Position numbers and translations under genes: made by a program
The notes under the pieces: model-generated
The model's input: the letters and a program-made list of their open reading frames with translations, nothing else
Told to the model about the DNA's origin: nothing
The model's database searches: none
Shown here: positions 21,901 through 31,575 of the stretch, piece after piece
Layout: each line of letters starts with the position of its first letter
Numbering within the stretch: the first letter of the stretch is position 1
Assembly: GCA_028718125.1 (NCBI GenBank)
Contig: JAQUMN010000009.1
Span: 51,554 to 115,553 of the forward strand
DNA: 64,000 nt
Source: Kiritimatiellia bacterium
Lineage (GTDB): Bacteria > Verrucomicrobiota > Kiritimatiellia > JAAZAB01
Direction of reading: 5' to 3'

Positions 21901-22160
21901 AGGAAACACCGGCAAAGATGCGCGAGCTTGAACAAGCCGTAAAAAATCAACAGGGGCATGCTGCCGCGCAGTTGGCCCATAACATCAAGGGCAGTGCGGC
22001 CAATGTCGGCGCCAATCAATTTCGCGCCATTGTGGTCAAGGTTGAAGCCGCCTGCAAAGCGGAGAATTGGCCCGAGGCGGAAACGCTTGTTTTGCGACTA
22101 AACAGGCAGTTTGCAATACTGGAACGGGCCTTGCGGGAGTATTTACAAACCGTCGTGTAA
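18987..22160 (+). CDS. hybrid sensor histidine kinase: NMT1/THI5-like sensor-TM-PAS-HisKA-HATPase-REC-HPt
   Basis: LKWHHQFQFAGYYAAQAQGHYQAAGLEVEII; MSHEIRTPMNGIVG H-box; FGGTGLGLSISKGLVEQMGG; LVLMDIQMPEMDG; HNIKGSAANVGA HPt. Confidence 0.93.
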   Translation: MTKKNKLCAHVKSLANTRFKFQQRRRYHHRIIWSSLLCAVCVTAQAATAKVRLQLKWHHQFQFAGYYAAQAQGHYQAAGLEVEIIPCQPGEDAVQQVLQGKAEFGVGATDLLPLREQGAPVVALAVIFQHSPLALMTLTQGGLQCIHDLSGRRIMIESGSSELYAYLNKEGVPFNKFIVLPHAFQTTELLAGNVDAMSAYVTDEPYEVSKAGKEYLLYSPRSVGIDFYGDNLFTTERQIKLRPAMVKAFRDASLKGWEYAMQHPEELVQLIYSRYSQRHSIEHLRFEARQMVPLMQTALIEIGHMNPDRWRHIAETYAELGMMKPDFNLEGFLYDPNPPPPDMNWLYIYTGAATLLIAVFLVLAAYIYRINVRMRQRAADRRRAEEALRESEERFRSFVENANDIIYTLDQNGILTYVSPNWKDILGHDAREVIGQPFVRYVHPDDVPACNAYLERVITTGKRISGVEYRVQHHDGTWRWHSTNGSLMRDAAGKMIGAVGIGRDITGSKKAAKELFQAKSDLEKAYKQLRSEFEVESKLAIQAQAANTAKSQFLANMSHEIRTPMNGIVGICELLLETKLTNEQLEYAQAINSSAQALLNIISATLDFSKIEAGKINLEQIDFNLRTVMEDVIRILGINAAMKNLEFIYTIDPDVPLDLNGDDGRLQQILFNLIGNAIKFTPKGKITVSVALVEKNEGKAILRFSVRDTGIGIPADKTSLLFNAFTQVDSSTARKFGGTGLGLSISKGLVEQMGGSIGFESVEHKGSTFWFIIPFLKQPANARPAKPAEPAAVAEEAENVKPLRILVAEDNMANQMVVLGILNKMGHITHAVADGKAAVKALETLPYDLVLMDIQMPEMDGFEATAIIRDPKSRVRNHAVPILALTAHTMPEHREACISAGMNGYIAKPVNKKLVADAIANLASPDKAAAPGNDGMPTPADGPAAVFNSKAFSDLLSGDNALIRKVINIYLQETPAKMRELEQAVKNQQGHAAAQLAHNIKGSAANVGANQFRAIVVKVEAACKAENWPEAETLVLRLNRQFAILERALREYLQTVV

Positions 22161-22219
22161 AAGGCCGCGTGCGGGACCCCGTCGTATCGCTCGGCAATGA
22201 TGATGCGGCGGAAAATAAA

Positions 22220-22340
22220 CAGGGCTGTGTCAAGAACGGTCTCGCGGGAGCTCGGCCCTCCATAAATGCCAATTTTTTCGCGATATTGGAGGGCGGAGCT
22301 CCGCGACGCCGCTGGTTTCGGTATGGATAACACAGTCGTG
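22220..22340. repeat. 121-bp MITE-like repeat, copy 2 (inverted orientation)
   Basis: CAGGGCTGTGTCAAGAACGGTCTCG...; flanks GGAAAATAAA / GGGGAATAAA. Confidence 0.85.
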
Positions 22341-22470
22341 GGGGAATAAATATCAGGGATAGTTTGTGATTGACCGAAAACGAGCGTAATGCAAAAATTT
22401 ATTTTTTTTTGAGGGTAATGTTTTGGAACGATATTTTTTAAGCGGCGGTCAGGCCGGGCAAAGCAATGCC

Positions 22471-24759
22471 ATGAATAATCAGGAACAGAAAATTATTTTG
22501 CTTGTTGAAGATGATACCGTGTCCGCGATGGTCGAGGCGCATATACTGGATAATTGCGGTTACGATGTTGTCACCGCTAAATCCGGCGAAGAGGCGGTCC
22601 AAGTCGTCACGCATAACCAAAAAATCGACCTTGTTCTCATGGACATCAACCTGGGCTCCGGCATGGATGGCACGGAAGCGGCCAGGCAGATTCTCGGAAA
22701 GCGCAATCTGCCGATTGTATTTCTTACCGCGCACACGGAAAAGGAATATGTGGAACGAGTCAAGGCGATCACCCGCTACGGCTACGTTGTCAAGGCTTCC
22801 GACAAGTTCGTGCTCCAATCCTCGATCGAAATGGCTTTAAAGCTTTTTGATACGGCAAATAAGTTGCGAGAGAGCGAGGAGCGTCACCGTCACATTTCAT
22901 CAGTCATTTCCGATATCACCTATTCGTGCTGCGTCACGGGCAACGGCGGTTACGCAATCGACTGGATAGAGGGCGCAGCGGAAGCGGCCACGGGTTATTC
23001 GATCGATGAGATCAAAAATAAACGGTTTTTTAAATTTATGGTAGTCGAAGAGGACCTTGCACTCTTCGAGAAACATGTCAGCGGACTTGCCCCGGGCCAG
23101 TCAAGTTCATGCGAACTGCGCCTTCGCCATAAGAACGGCAATGTTGTCTGGGTCACCTCTTTTGCCAAATGCTTACAGGAACCGGACGGTCAAGCACTTC
23201 GTCTATACGGCGGATTAATCGATATCACCGCGCACAAGCGGGCGGAGGAAAAGCGCGAGCGGCTCAGCGTAGCCATCGAGCAGGCGGCGGAAATCGTTGT
23301 CATCACGGATACGCACGGGGTTATTCAATACGTCAATCCGGTTTTCGAGACCGTAACGGGCTACACCCGCGAGGAAGCCGTCGGCCGGAAGCCGAGCATC
23401 CTCAAGAGCGGCCAGCACGACGGGGCGTTCTATCGCGAACTATGGGAAACCATCCGCAACGGTAAAACCTGGCATGGCCGCCTGGTCAATCGGAAAAAGA
23501 GCGGCGCGCTTTACACGGAAGAGGCGACGATCTCGTGTGTGCGCGGGACGGGCGGAACGATCATTAACTATGTGGCCGTCAAGCGCGACATCACGGCGGA
23601 GTTGAACATCCATGCGCAATTGGTCCAGGCGCAGAAAATGGAATCCGTGGGCCACTTGGCCGGCGGCGTGGCGCACGATTTCAACAACATCTTGCAGATC
23701 ATCCTGGGCAATGTGGAATTAGCACTGGCCCGGACGGAGGAAAACAACCCGCTACGCCCTGATCTCGAGGAAATTCGAGACGCGAGCCGGCGCGCCGCTG
23801 AACTCATCCGCCAGTTGCTGGGTTTCGCCCGCAAGCAGGCAATCGTTCCCCGGACGTTGGACTTGAACGAAACTGTGGAAGGCATGCTCAAGATGTTGCG
23901 CCGCCTCATCGGCGAGGATGTCGAGCTGGTCTGGACGCCGTGCGTTAAGCTGTGGCCAATCAATATGGACCCCAGCCAGATTAACCAGATTCTGGTCAAC
24001 CTGTGCGTCAATGCGCGCGATGGCATTGGCGGCGTCGGCGCGGTGCAAATAGCCACCGAAAATGTCAGCGTCGACGAACTCCATGCAGCTCGGCATGACG
24101 GGATTTCCCCCGGCAAGTATGTATTGCTGACGGTCAGCGACACCGGTCGCGGCATCGACAAGGATACGCAGGGCAAGATTTTCGAGCCTTTTTTCACAAC
24201 CAAGATGGTAGGGAAAGGCACGGGTCTGGGCCTGGCCACGGTATACGGCATCGTCCAGCAGAACCATGGCCACATCAGCGTTTACAGCGAGCCGGGAATG
24301 GGCGCTACCTTGAAAATCTATTTACCCCGGCACACAGGCAACGAAACGACGCCTGCCGCGAACCTGCCGGCGATGCCTTTTACCCTGGGAAGCGGGAAGT
24401 TGTTGTTGGTTGAGGACGATTCGCGCCTGCTGGACATGTGCAAGCAGATGCTGCAACAATTGGGCTATAGTGTGCTGGCGGCCGGCACGCCGAAAATGGC
24501 CCTTCGCGTGGCGAAAGAACATGTCGATGATATCCAACTGCTTCTGACCGATGTCATCATGCCCGGCATGAACGGCCGTGAACTGGCCGGGCGGCTGAAG
24601 GCGCGCCAGCCAAATCTCAAGTGCATATTCATGTCCGGATATACGGCGGATATCATCGCCTACCAGGGCGTACTGGACAAAAGCGACTATTTCATTCAAA
24701 AGCCATTTTCGATGGAATACCTGGCTGCTAAAGTGAGGGAAGCGCTGGCGGGACCCTGA
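22471..24759 (+). CDS. hybrid histidine kinase: REC-PAS-PAS-HisKA-HATPase-REC
   Basis: [74 protein letters not shown]. Confidence 0.93.
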   Translation: MNNQEQKIILLVEDDTVSAMVEAHILDNCGYDVVTAKSGEEAVQVVTHNQKIDLVLMDINLGSGMDGTEAARQILGKRNLPIVFLTAHTEKEYVERVKAITRYGYVVKASDKFVLQSSIEMALKLFDTANKLRESEERHRHISSVISDITYSCCVTGNGGYAIDWIEGAAEAATGYSIDEIKNKRFFKFMVVEEDLALFEKHVSGLAPGQSSSCELRLRHKNGNVVWVTSFAKCLQEPDGQALRLYGGLIDITAHKRAEEKRERLSVAIEQAAEIVVITDTHGVIQYVNPVFETVTGYTREEAVGRKPSILKSGQHDGAFYRELWETIRNGKTWHGRLVNRKKSGALYTEEATISCVRGTGGTIINYVAVKRDITAELNIHAQLVQAQKMESVGHLAGGVAHDFNNILQIILGNVELALARTEENNPLRPDLEEIRDASRRAAELIRQLLGFARKQAIVPRTLDLNETVEGMLKMLRRLIGEDVELVWTPCVKLWPINMDPSQINQILVNLCVNARDGIGGVGAVQIATENVSVDELHAARHDGISPGKYVLLTVSDTGRGIDKDTQGKIFEPFFTTKMVGKGTGLGLATVYGIVQQNHGHISVYSEPGMGATLKIYLPRHTGNETTPAANLPAMPFTLGSGKLLLVEDDSRLLDMCKQMLQQLGYSVLAAGTPKMALRVAKEHVDDIQLLLTDVIMPGMNGRELAGRLKARQPNLKCIFMSGYTADIIAYQGVLDKSDYFIQKPFSMEYLAAKVREALAGP

Positions 24760-24908
24760 TGAGCGCTGGTGACTGGCAACCCCGTTTTGTGGCTAACCGC
24801 CGCCTGACCATTATGTACGCCCTGATAAGATCCAGGATATGTATGTAATGCCCGATCCGGTGCACACCGAATCGGGCGTCGCCGCTTGTTAATTTTGCCT
24901 TTGCTGTG

Positions 24909-26345
24909 TTATTTGCATTTGAGCGAGGCGGGCACAGCGGTCTTCCTGCCCATAAGCATGTTGCAGCACGACAGCTCGGTCTGCTGTTTTTTAGATAGCA
25001 TGGTTACGAAAGGAGCCCCGAAATATGCGTCGCCCGACTTGAGCAGATCGGCGACTTTCAAGTCGGCAAATCCCGCTCTCAGATCGGCGGGCAATCCGCT
25101 AATATAGGAATTGAGGAACCATGACAGACAAAAAACGGGCTGCCCGAAGTTCAGCACTTCCAGTTTTTGAATCGACACCAATTCGCCGAAGAGCCTCTCT
25201 ATACCTTGTTGCGTCATGTTGAAATAATGGCGCGGGTATCCATGCAGCGGCGAGAGGAAGGCAACCTGGCAGTATATCTGGCCGCCGGGTTTAAGCACGC
25301 GGATCATTTCTTTGACGACCGAAAGCGGATCAAAAACGTGTTCCAGCACGGAGAACGAGAACACTGCGTCGAACGTGTCGGATTGAAAGGGTATTTTTTC
25401 AGCCACGCCCACGATATCGGTGCTGTCATAATCCACGATATCGTAGTTAACGACGTTTTCGTGGACCACGCCGCGTTTCCCCGCGCCGCAATCCAGGATT
25501 AAGCCCTCTTTGAATACGTTGATCAGGTTGTTGGCCACGCAGTCGTATTCATTTGCCGAAATATTGTCGGTTGCGCCAATATGAAACTGCCGGATCATGG
25601 CCTCATCGAGGAAATTAATATGTCCGGAGCTGTGATGGAATGCGGACCGACAGTCAGGACATGCAAATCGCCGGTCGTCGCAAGTGTTTAACGCGTTGGC
25701 GAAGATGGCGCCCGACAGCGCGGAAGCGATAGCCGTCGATTGACAATTTGGGCATTGTAGGCGGGGGATCAAGGCGCGGCGTTTCTGCAGCCGTTTTTCA
25801 TCGACGCTCATCGTGTTAAACCGGGTCGGGATAACAATACGATATTCTTGCCCCCGGTTGCTGAACACCACGAACTGCGTGGAGGAATGCGACGTATTCA
25901 TATCAAGCGTTCCCGAAAAGCCTATGGCATTTAATCCAAACATGGCTTCAACGTCGGGCCGTGCGGCAAACTGGAGTTCCGTATGTTCGGCGCTGTCCTG
26001 CCTAGCGAGCCGGATATTGTCTATCGTGCCGACCGCCGAGATCCAGCCCTTTATATCGATGGTGTTGCGCCTGCTGTTCACGTCAGCCGCGGTAGGTTTA
26101 TCCAAGTGCCACAGGGGGTGGCAATCGATAGTCGAGAGGTTATAGTCGAACGACTTGTTTACCAGGACGAATCGCAACGGATCGTTCTTTTCCAATTTGG
26201 ATTTAATGCGCGCGATCCAGCGATCAAATAGACGCTGTCGCGTATCCCGGCGCGACAGCAGGAACAGAAGCGCATCATATATACCTGAAGACCAGCATGT
26301 TCCGGCGAACTGGCGGAGGGTCTTGTATGCGGACCGCAAAGTCAT
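24909..26345 (-). CDS. class I SAM-dependent methyltransferase
   Basis: LILDCGAGKRGVVHENVVNYDI..., FDAVFSFSVLEHVFDPLSVVKEMIRVLKPGG. Confidence 0.85.
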   Translation of the reverse strand: MTLRSAYKTLRQFAGTCWSSGIYDALLFLLSRRDTRQRLFDRWIARIKSKLEKNDPLRFVLVNKSFDYNLSTIDCHPLWHLDKPTAADVNSRRNTIDIKGWISAVGTIDNIRLARQDSAEHTELQFAARPDVEAMFGLNAIGFSGTLDMNTSHSSTQFVVFSNRGQEYRIVIPTRFNTMSVDEKRLQKRRALIPRLQCPNCQSTAIASALSGAIFANALNTCDDRRFACPDCRSAFHHSSGHINFLDEAMIRQFHIGATDNISANEYDCVANNLINVFKEGLILDCGAGKRGVVHENVVNYDIVDYDSTDIVGVAEKIPFQSDTFDAVFSFSVLEHVFDPLSVVKEMIRVLKPGGQIYCQVAFLSPLHGYPRHYFNMTQQGIERLFGELVSIQKLEVLNFGQPVFCLSWFLNSYISGLPADLRAGFADLKVADLLKSGDAYFGAPFVTMLSKKQQTELSCCNMLMGRKTAVPASLKCK

Positions 26346-26409
26346 TGCTTGTTTTCCATCGTTTTTTTCAAATCCCGCAATGAACGATTAACGGCTTTTG
26401 CTTTCAGGC

Positions 26410-26495
26410 TGGTGGTGGGGGATGGATTCGAACCATCGAAGGCGTTAGCCAACAGATTTACAGTCTGCCCCGGTTGGCCACTTCGGTACCCCACC
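26410..26495 (-). tRNA. tRNA-Tyr (GTA anticodon), CCA encoded
   Basis: Reverse complement GGTGGGGTACCGAAGTGGCCAACCGGGGCAGACTGTAAATCTG...GATGGTTCGAATCCATCCCCCACCACCA; acceptor GGTGGGG/CCCCACC. Confidence 0.93.
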
Positions 26496-26540
26496 GACAA
26501 GCGGAATCTTTCAGCCAACAAACCTGTGCATTCTGTAGGT

Positions 26541-27884
26541 TTATTTTCGAAATGCAAGCATAAACTGAGTGTGCGCGTCGTTCCGGCAGGGCTGCGTCAT
26601 CCATGCCAAAACCAGCGGCGTCGCGGAGCTCCGCCCTCCAATATCGTGAAAATATTGGCATTCATGGAGGGTCGAGCTCCCGCGAGACCGTTCTTGACGC
26701 AGCCCTGGTCGTTCCGGACAAACATTGCCCGGGGCGGAAGGTGGTGTGAGGATAGATAACACGGAAAGCAAACTTGTGGCAGGCGTAAGCCCGGGCATTT
26801 TGTCGGGGTCAATGTTTTCCCGCAGGGAAACTAAAGCCATGACCTTGGGCACATACATCTGGGTCTCCAGCGGCAGGTCATTGGCAATGCCCTCAAAGGA
26901 GGACTGCCTTTTCAGTTTCATCAGTCTGCTCACGCGGCCTTCACCCGCATTATAGGCCGCCAGAGCCAGCGGCCAGGATCCCAGCGCGCGGTAAAGAAAC
27001 TTCAGATACCGGGCGGCAGCGTGCGCGCTTTTTTCGGGATTTTTGCGCTCATCAAAAAAACCGGTGCGCAAACCAAACCGCCGGGCCGTGGCCGGCATGA
27101 GTTGAAACAGCCCCAACGCGCCGACCGGACTGCGAGCCGCGGGATTCAGTGACGATTCCACTTCCGCCACCCAGACCAGTTCCGGAGGCAATCCTTCGCT
27201 CTGAAATACTTTTTTTAGTCGTGGAATCAGCGCGGCCGCATTCGGCGGCACCGGTCGTTTCGCCAGTTTTTTTTGCCACCGGCTTGAACTGCGAATCAGA
27301 CTGTGCCGCTTGCTCTCCACTTGGAGCGATACCGGCTCTCTGGCCGGCTGTGGCCCGGGGAGAACGAGTGGGGGCACCTTGCGCACTGCCTGTGTAACCA
27401 CCGGCGAAGTGATCGCGGCTGGCGCGGTTTCCTGTATCGCCGGCGTTTGGATCGGCGGGGTGGGGATCAAGGACGTGAGCGGAACGGCCGGTTTGGACGG
27501 CACTTCCCGGACGGCAACGCTCGCCATTTCAAAATAATCCAGCCTTTGCCTGAGCCAGTCGGCCCACGGCTGAGTGGCGGGATCGGCATCCAGGTATGCA
27601 CAGGCCTGCTGGACGGTGGGACGAAACCAGGTCATGTCGCCCAACGATTGAGATTGCAGGATGGTTTCGACCTGGTTCCAAAATGATTGCCAGTCTTCGG
27701 CATCGGGCAATTCCAGTTCCGGCGGCAGGTTGTCCGCAATGGCTTGTTCCAGTGCGGATGTATCCACTTCGTTCAGCAGATCTTCCGGCGTCAGCGCACG
27801 CTCGGCCCGGACACCCGCCGCGAGGAGCATGACAATGCCCGAAACGAATACTATGCGATAATATTTCGAATGTATCATTGGCAA
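26541..27884 (-). CDS. lytic transglycosylase (SLT domain), C-terminus altered by repeat insertion
   Basis: ESSLNPAARSPVGALGLFQLMPATARRFGLR ... LALAAYNAGEGRV; C-terminal ~40 aa encoded by the MITE copy. Confidence 0.88.
   Translation of the reverse strand: MPMIHSKYYRIVFVSGIVMLLAAGVRAERALTPEDLLNEVDTSALEQAIADNLPPELELPDAEDWQSFWNQVETILQSQSLGDMTWFRPTVQQACAYLDADPATQPWADWLRQRLDYFEMASVAVREVPSKPAVPLTSLIPTPPIQTPAIQETAPAAITSPVVTQAVRKVPPLVLPGPQPAREPVSLQVESKRHSLIRSSSRWQKKLAKRPVPPNAAALIPRLKKVFQSEGLPPELVWVAEVESSLNPAARSPVGALGLFQLMPATARRFGLRTGFFDERKNPEKSAHAAARYLKFLYRALGSWPLALAAYNAGEGRVSRLMKLKRQSSFEGIANDLPLETQMYVPKVMALVSLRENIDPDKMPGLTPATSLLSVLSILTPPSAPGNVCPERPGLRQERSRGSSTLHECQYFHDIGGRSSATPLVLAWMTQPCRNDAHTQFMLAFRK
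26587..26707. repeat. 121-bp MITE-like repeat, copy 3, with 10-bp target-site duplication
   Basis: CAGGGCTGCGTCA...TGACGCAGCCCTG TIRs; flanking GTCGTTCCGG at 26577-26586 and 26708-26717. Confidence 0.92.
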
Positions 27885-28111
27885 TTTAGTGCTTTAAAAC
27901 AAAGGATTTTTCCGCCATTGGCGGATCCGCCTTCGATGGACAATCCGGGTGGCCGCTCCCGTGAGGTTTACCCGCCGGAGTTCATCCGCCTAAGGCGGGG
28001 CGGCGCCTCAGGCAACCAAGGGCGCGGATCCTCCCGGCGGCCACGGCGTCATCGCCACGGCTACATGAAACAGTTGCCGCCTTTGGCGGCCTAATTCAGG
28101 TGCTCCGAACG

Positions 28112-28891
28112 TCACTTCCTTTGGGATTTCCCGATAGTCGGGCTTTTTTCATCCGCTTCCGGCTCTTGAATCTCAAAATCGCAAACCAGCGGCAAGTGGT
28201 CGGAAAATGTCACCTGCGGCATGAAAAAATCCGTGATTTTAATGGCGGGACTGTGCAGGATGAAATCCAATTGACGCCGGGGTTTCCAGCTGGGAAAAGA
28301 CGCCCAGGGCTTGGCGCAGGCACTGGTCAGGCCGGTTGCCGCCAGAAACAGCTTGATTTCGCGATCCCCGCAGAAGGAATTAAAATCTCCGGCCACGATA
28401 CACGGCTTTTTAGTTGTTTGCACCATTGTGTAGAGATCGTTCAGCTGATCATGGCGGGTCCGATATCCCAGCGAAAGATGCACGAGAAATATTACGAGAT
28501 TATGAAGCTCCAGCTCGATCACCAGGCGCTTGACGCCTTTTTTGAAAAAATGGAACCGCCGGCCATGCACGGCATCGCGACACAGGAAGGCGTTGACCTG
28601 TTTGCCCATCACCGGCAAACGGCGCGCGAGGGAACGCTCCGGATACTTGGAATGATAAACATGATAATGGCCCAGGGCCTCCGCGATCAGGGCCGCCTGG
28701 TTGTGCCGCCTCGAGCGATAGGAACCGGCATCCACTTCCAGCAGGCCGACAATGTCCGGCGCCATTGTCCGGATGAACACAGTGATCTGGTCAAGATTAC
28801 GCGCCGTCCGGTGCAGATAGCCGCTCCACGGAAGATGGAACTGTCCGCCATGGCCCGAGCAATAACGCACATTATAGAGAAGAAGCCTCAT
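28112..28891 (-). CDS. endonuclease/exonuclease/phosphatase-family protein
   Basis: MRLLLYNVRYC, DIVGLLEVDAG, CIVAGDFNSF, FSDHLPLVCDF. Confidence 0.88.
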   Translation of the reverse strand: MRLLLYNVRYCSGHGGQFHLPWSGYLHRTARNLDQITVFIRTMAPDIVGLLEVDAGSYRSRRHNQAALIAEALGHYHVYHSKYPERSLARRLPVMGKQVNAFLCRDAVHGRRFHFFKKGVKRLVIELELHNLVIFLVHLSLGYRTRHDQLNDLYTMVQTTKKPCIVAGDFNSFCGDREIKLFLAATGLTSACAKPWASFPSWKPRRQLDFILHSPAIKITDFFMPQVTFSDHLPLVCDFEIQEPEADEKSPTIGKSQRK

Positions 28892-29011
28892 GGTTTTTTA
28901 GTATATATCCATCCCGACCGGCGAGTCCAAATAAAAATTACCTTCCCCCTTTGGCTCGTCCAGTGGGAGTCACGATGTCCCCGACCTTTCCCAAAATTAT
29001 AAACAATTGAT

Positions 29012-29041
29012 TTGACACGTTTTCCGGCGTCATGATAAACT
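29012..29041 (+). promoter_or_regulatory. sigma70-like promoter for EF-hand gene
   Basis: TTGACA-18 nt-TAAACT about 100 nt upstream of the 29145 start. Confidence 0.4.
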
Positions 29042-29144
29042 TTTTTTACTGGTCGCCATGTTTATCTGGTGTTGAATGCGAGCCGGGTAGCTCCAGAACC
29101 TTCAACACCCATGCGGCCGTAAACAGCAGTGCAGGAGGTTCGCG

Positions 29145-29822
29145 ATGAGTCAAATGTTAAAGTGGGCAGTTGCCGGAGTAGCAGCGGTTGCAATGATGTC
29201 GGCGGTTTGCGCACAGGAGCAGGCGGCTACGGCAACCAAGGTTACGGAAGTTAAAACGGCCGCACCCGGGAAGACGGCCGTTCAGATCGTCACCTCGATC
29301 TTCCAGAAAATGGATGCCAACAAAGACGGCAAGTTGACCGCGGCAGAACAGCAGGCCGATCTTAAGGAATGGTTCAAGACACTGGACGCCAACGGCGACG
29401 GCAAGGTCACTCCTGATGAATTTGTCGGCCAGCGGTTTGTAAATATCGACATTGACAAAGATGGCGCCATAACGTTGGAAGAATACCTCGTGTTCTTCGC
29501 GGGCGTAGATGCTGCGACTGACAAGGCAGCGGCCTGTGACAAACAGGACGCCAACGGCGATAACGAAGTAAGCGCGGTTGAGGTCATCGCCTATCGCAAA
29601 AGCGTATTTGCGGCCATGGATGCCAACGGCGACGGCAAGGTTACGCCGGATGAAATGAAGGACGCCACCGGCAAGCAATTCAAGAGCTGTGATGCCAATA
29701 ATGACGGCTTTGTTACCGTGGAAGAAATGATTGCCGTTATCGCCATTCCGGCGGCACCAGTGGCGGCGCCGGCGGCGGAACCTGCGGTTAAAGAGAAAAC
29801 AGCCGATCAGCCTGCAAAATAG
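29145..29822 (+). CDS. exported EF-hand (calmodulin-like) repeat protein
   Basis: Six EF-loop-like DxNxDG segments: DANKDGKLTAAE, DANGDGKVTPDE (twice), DIDKDGAITLEE, DANGDNEVSAVE, DANNDGFVTVEE; signal peptide. Confidence 0.88.
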   Translation: MSQMLKWAVAGVAAVAMMSAVCAQEQAATATKVTEVKTAAPGKTAVQIVTSIFQKMDANKDGKLTAAEQQADLKEWFKTLDANGDGKVTPDEFVGQRFVNIDIDKDGAITLEEYLVFFAGVDAATDKAAACDKQDANGDNEVSAVEVIAYRKSVFAAMDANGDGKVTPDEMKDATGKQFKSCDANNDGFVTVEEMIAVIAIPAAPVAAPAAEPAVKEKTADQPAK

Positions 29823-29853
29823 GCACGCCTGACGGATGTATCGTGATATTTGG

Positions 29854-29897
29854 CTAACCCGGATGTTTCGCAGGAAACGTCCGGGTTAGTTTTTTTA
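29854..29897 (+). terminator. Rho-independent terminator
   Basis: CTAACCCGGATGTTTC GCAG GAAACGTCCGGGTTAG followed by TTTTTTTT. Confidence 0.93.
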
Positions 29898-30017
29898 TGA
29901 CAAAAGCTGTTACGGAAACAACAGGCAACAAACCTGTGCACGGGCGTTTTCTTCCGATATTGTCAAGGCCGTCCTCCCTGTGGTATGGTGAATCCCAGGC
30001 AGAGATTGCTTTAGCAT

Positions 30018-30091
30018 ACTCCGGTAGCTCAGTTGGACAGAGCAGCTGATTCCTAATCAGCAGGTCGCGCGTTCAAGTCGCGCCCGGGGTA
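30018..30091 (+). tRNA. tRNA-Arg (CCT anticodon)
   Basis: ACTCCGGTAGCTCAGTTGGACAGAGCAGCTGATTCCTAATCAGCAGGTCGCGCGTTCAAGTCGCGCCCGGGGTA; cloverleaf stems pair. Confidence 0.92.
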
Positions 30092-30127
30092 CCCCGCTTG
30101 TATTGACGCAACCCGGCATTTCGCCCT

Positions 30128-31414
30128 TTATGAGGCAAGTAAACCTTTAATTGCCACAGGGTGGCCGGACTGAAGGGATTCACGCGCGGCCACACCAAGC
30201 AGGACGGAATGAACGCCGTCATCCAAGCCGGCGGCGCGGCCGGTCGGATCATTGATGGTTTCCGGCATAAAGATATCATTGAGCATGAGCGGATCGCCGC
30301 CGCCATGTCCGCCGCCCTTGTTGACCACCCCGATGATCTGGCGACCCTCAAACAAAGGATAATAGTGAATATCCTGGGACGGCGGCGGCGGGAACGGCAG
30401 GCGTGTTGCGCCGCCTTGAAAAACCTCGGTTTCCAGGCGTCCGCGGGTACCATTAATCGCCACGCGATAGCCTTCATAAGGAGCGGAGGCATTTAACGAA
30501 TAGGTCAAGAACGCTCCCTGGTCGTAGCGCGCCGTTACGCTGAAAGTATCCCAAGTATCGATATCACTGTCGAAAAGACAACGATCGCCGTAATAACCAT
30601 CAACCGCGCCGAACAATTCGTTTTTGCCCGGATTGTTAAAATTGATCAAGTGCTCATCGGCCGATGTGCCGCCTTCAGCCGAACTATGCCGCAGAAAATA
30701 GCGGCATTTGCGACCGCAGGTTGAACAGCGGCGGCCGTCCTTTTGCTCCGGATTATACTCACCCTTGGGGCCATAATGATTCAAGGCGCCATAGGCGAAG
30801 ACTTCCTCCGGCCTCTTACCCAGCCACCAATTGACCAGGTCGAAGTGATGGCAGGCCTTGGTCACCAGCAGCGACCCGGACATTTTTACATAGCGGTTCC
30901 AGCGCTTGAAAAATGAAGCGCCGTGATACGTATCCAGATAATCATTAAAATCAACGCTTACCGGCCGGCCAATGGCGCCTTCCATGATCATGGCCTTGAT
31001 TTTGGAATGCACCGGCGCATACCGGCAATTAAAAGTTACCCGCACCTTGTGCTCCTGACCCAGCGCCGCCTGGCGGATGGCCCGGACTTTTTCGGTATCG
31101 GTCGTCATGGGCTTTTCGCAAATTACATCTAAATGATGCTTCAGGGCGGCGATTATATAACGATGATGCGTGTTATCGGTGGTAGAAATGATAACCGCGT
31201 CCGGCCGCGCCTCCCGCACCAAGCGATCGAAATCGTCCGAACCAAACATCGGCAGTGCTAAATTTTGTTCCTGGTTAAAAACCTCCATTTTTTTGGGATT
31301 GTTGTCGAGCAATGCGGCCAGCTCGGCGCGGTCGGCAAAATTTTTCAGGATCGGGCCGGTAAACACGCGTGAGCGCCCGCTCATTCCGATGATGGCATAA
31401 CGTTTTTTTTTCAT
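30128..31414 (-). CDS. Gfo/Idh/MocA-family oxidoreductase
   Basis: MKKKRYAIIGMSGRSRVFTGP; DAVIISTTDNTHHRYIIAALKHHLDVICEKPMTTD. Confidence 0.9.
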   Translation of the reverse strand: MKKKRYAIIGMSGRSRVFTGPILKNFADRAELAALLDNNPKKMEVFNQEQNLALPMFGSDDFDRLVREARPDAVIISTTDNTHHRYIIAALKHHLDVICEKPMTTDTEKVRAIRQAALGQEHKVRVTFNCRYAPVHSKIKAMIMEGAIGRPVSVDFNDYLDTYHGASFFKRWNRYVKMSGSLLVTKACHHFDLVNWWLGKRPEEVFAYGALNHYGPKGEYNPEQKDGRRCSTCGRKCRYFLRHSSAEGGTSADEHLINFNNPGKNELFGAVDGYYGDRCLFDSDIDTWDTFSVTARYDQGAFLTYSLNASAPYEGYRVAINGTRGRLETEVFQGGATRLPFPPPPSQDIHYYPLFEGRQIIGVVNKGGGHGGGDPLMLNDIFMPETINDPTGRAAGLDDGVHSVLLGVAARESLQSGHPVAIKGLLAS

Positions 31415-31575
31415 AATCTTCTCGCTTTTATTTAAGGTTAAATATGACGGTAAATCGCTTGTCGAGCAGCATGATTTTCTTGCAAAACCAGCCGCCAGAA
31501 ACTTGACGTAATGAATATGTATCATAATTGAGCCGAGAAATCAAGTTGCTGGATTCAGTCGCAACATTTTCATAA

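Noticed and set aside
26349-26759. 136-aa + strand ORF at 26349
   Set aside because: Antisense to tRNA-Tyr, the SLT gene end and a MITE copy; spurious.
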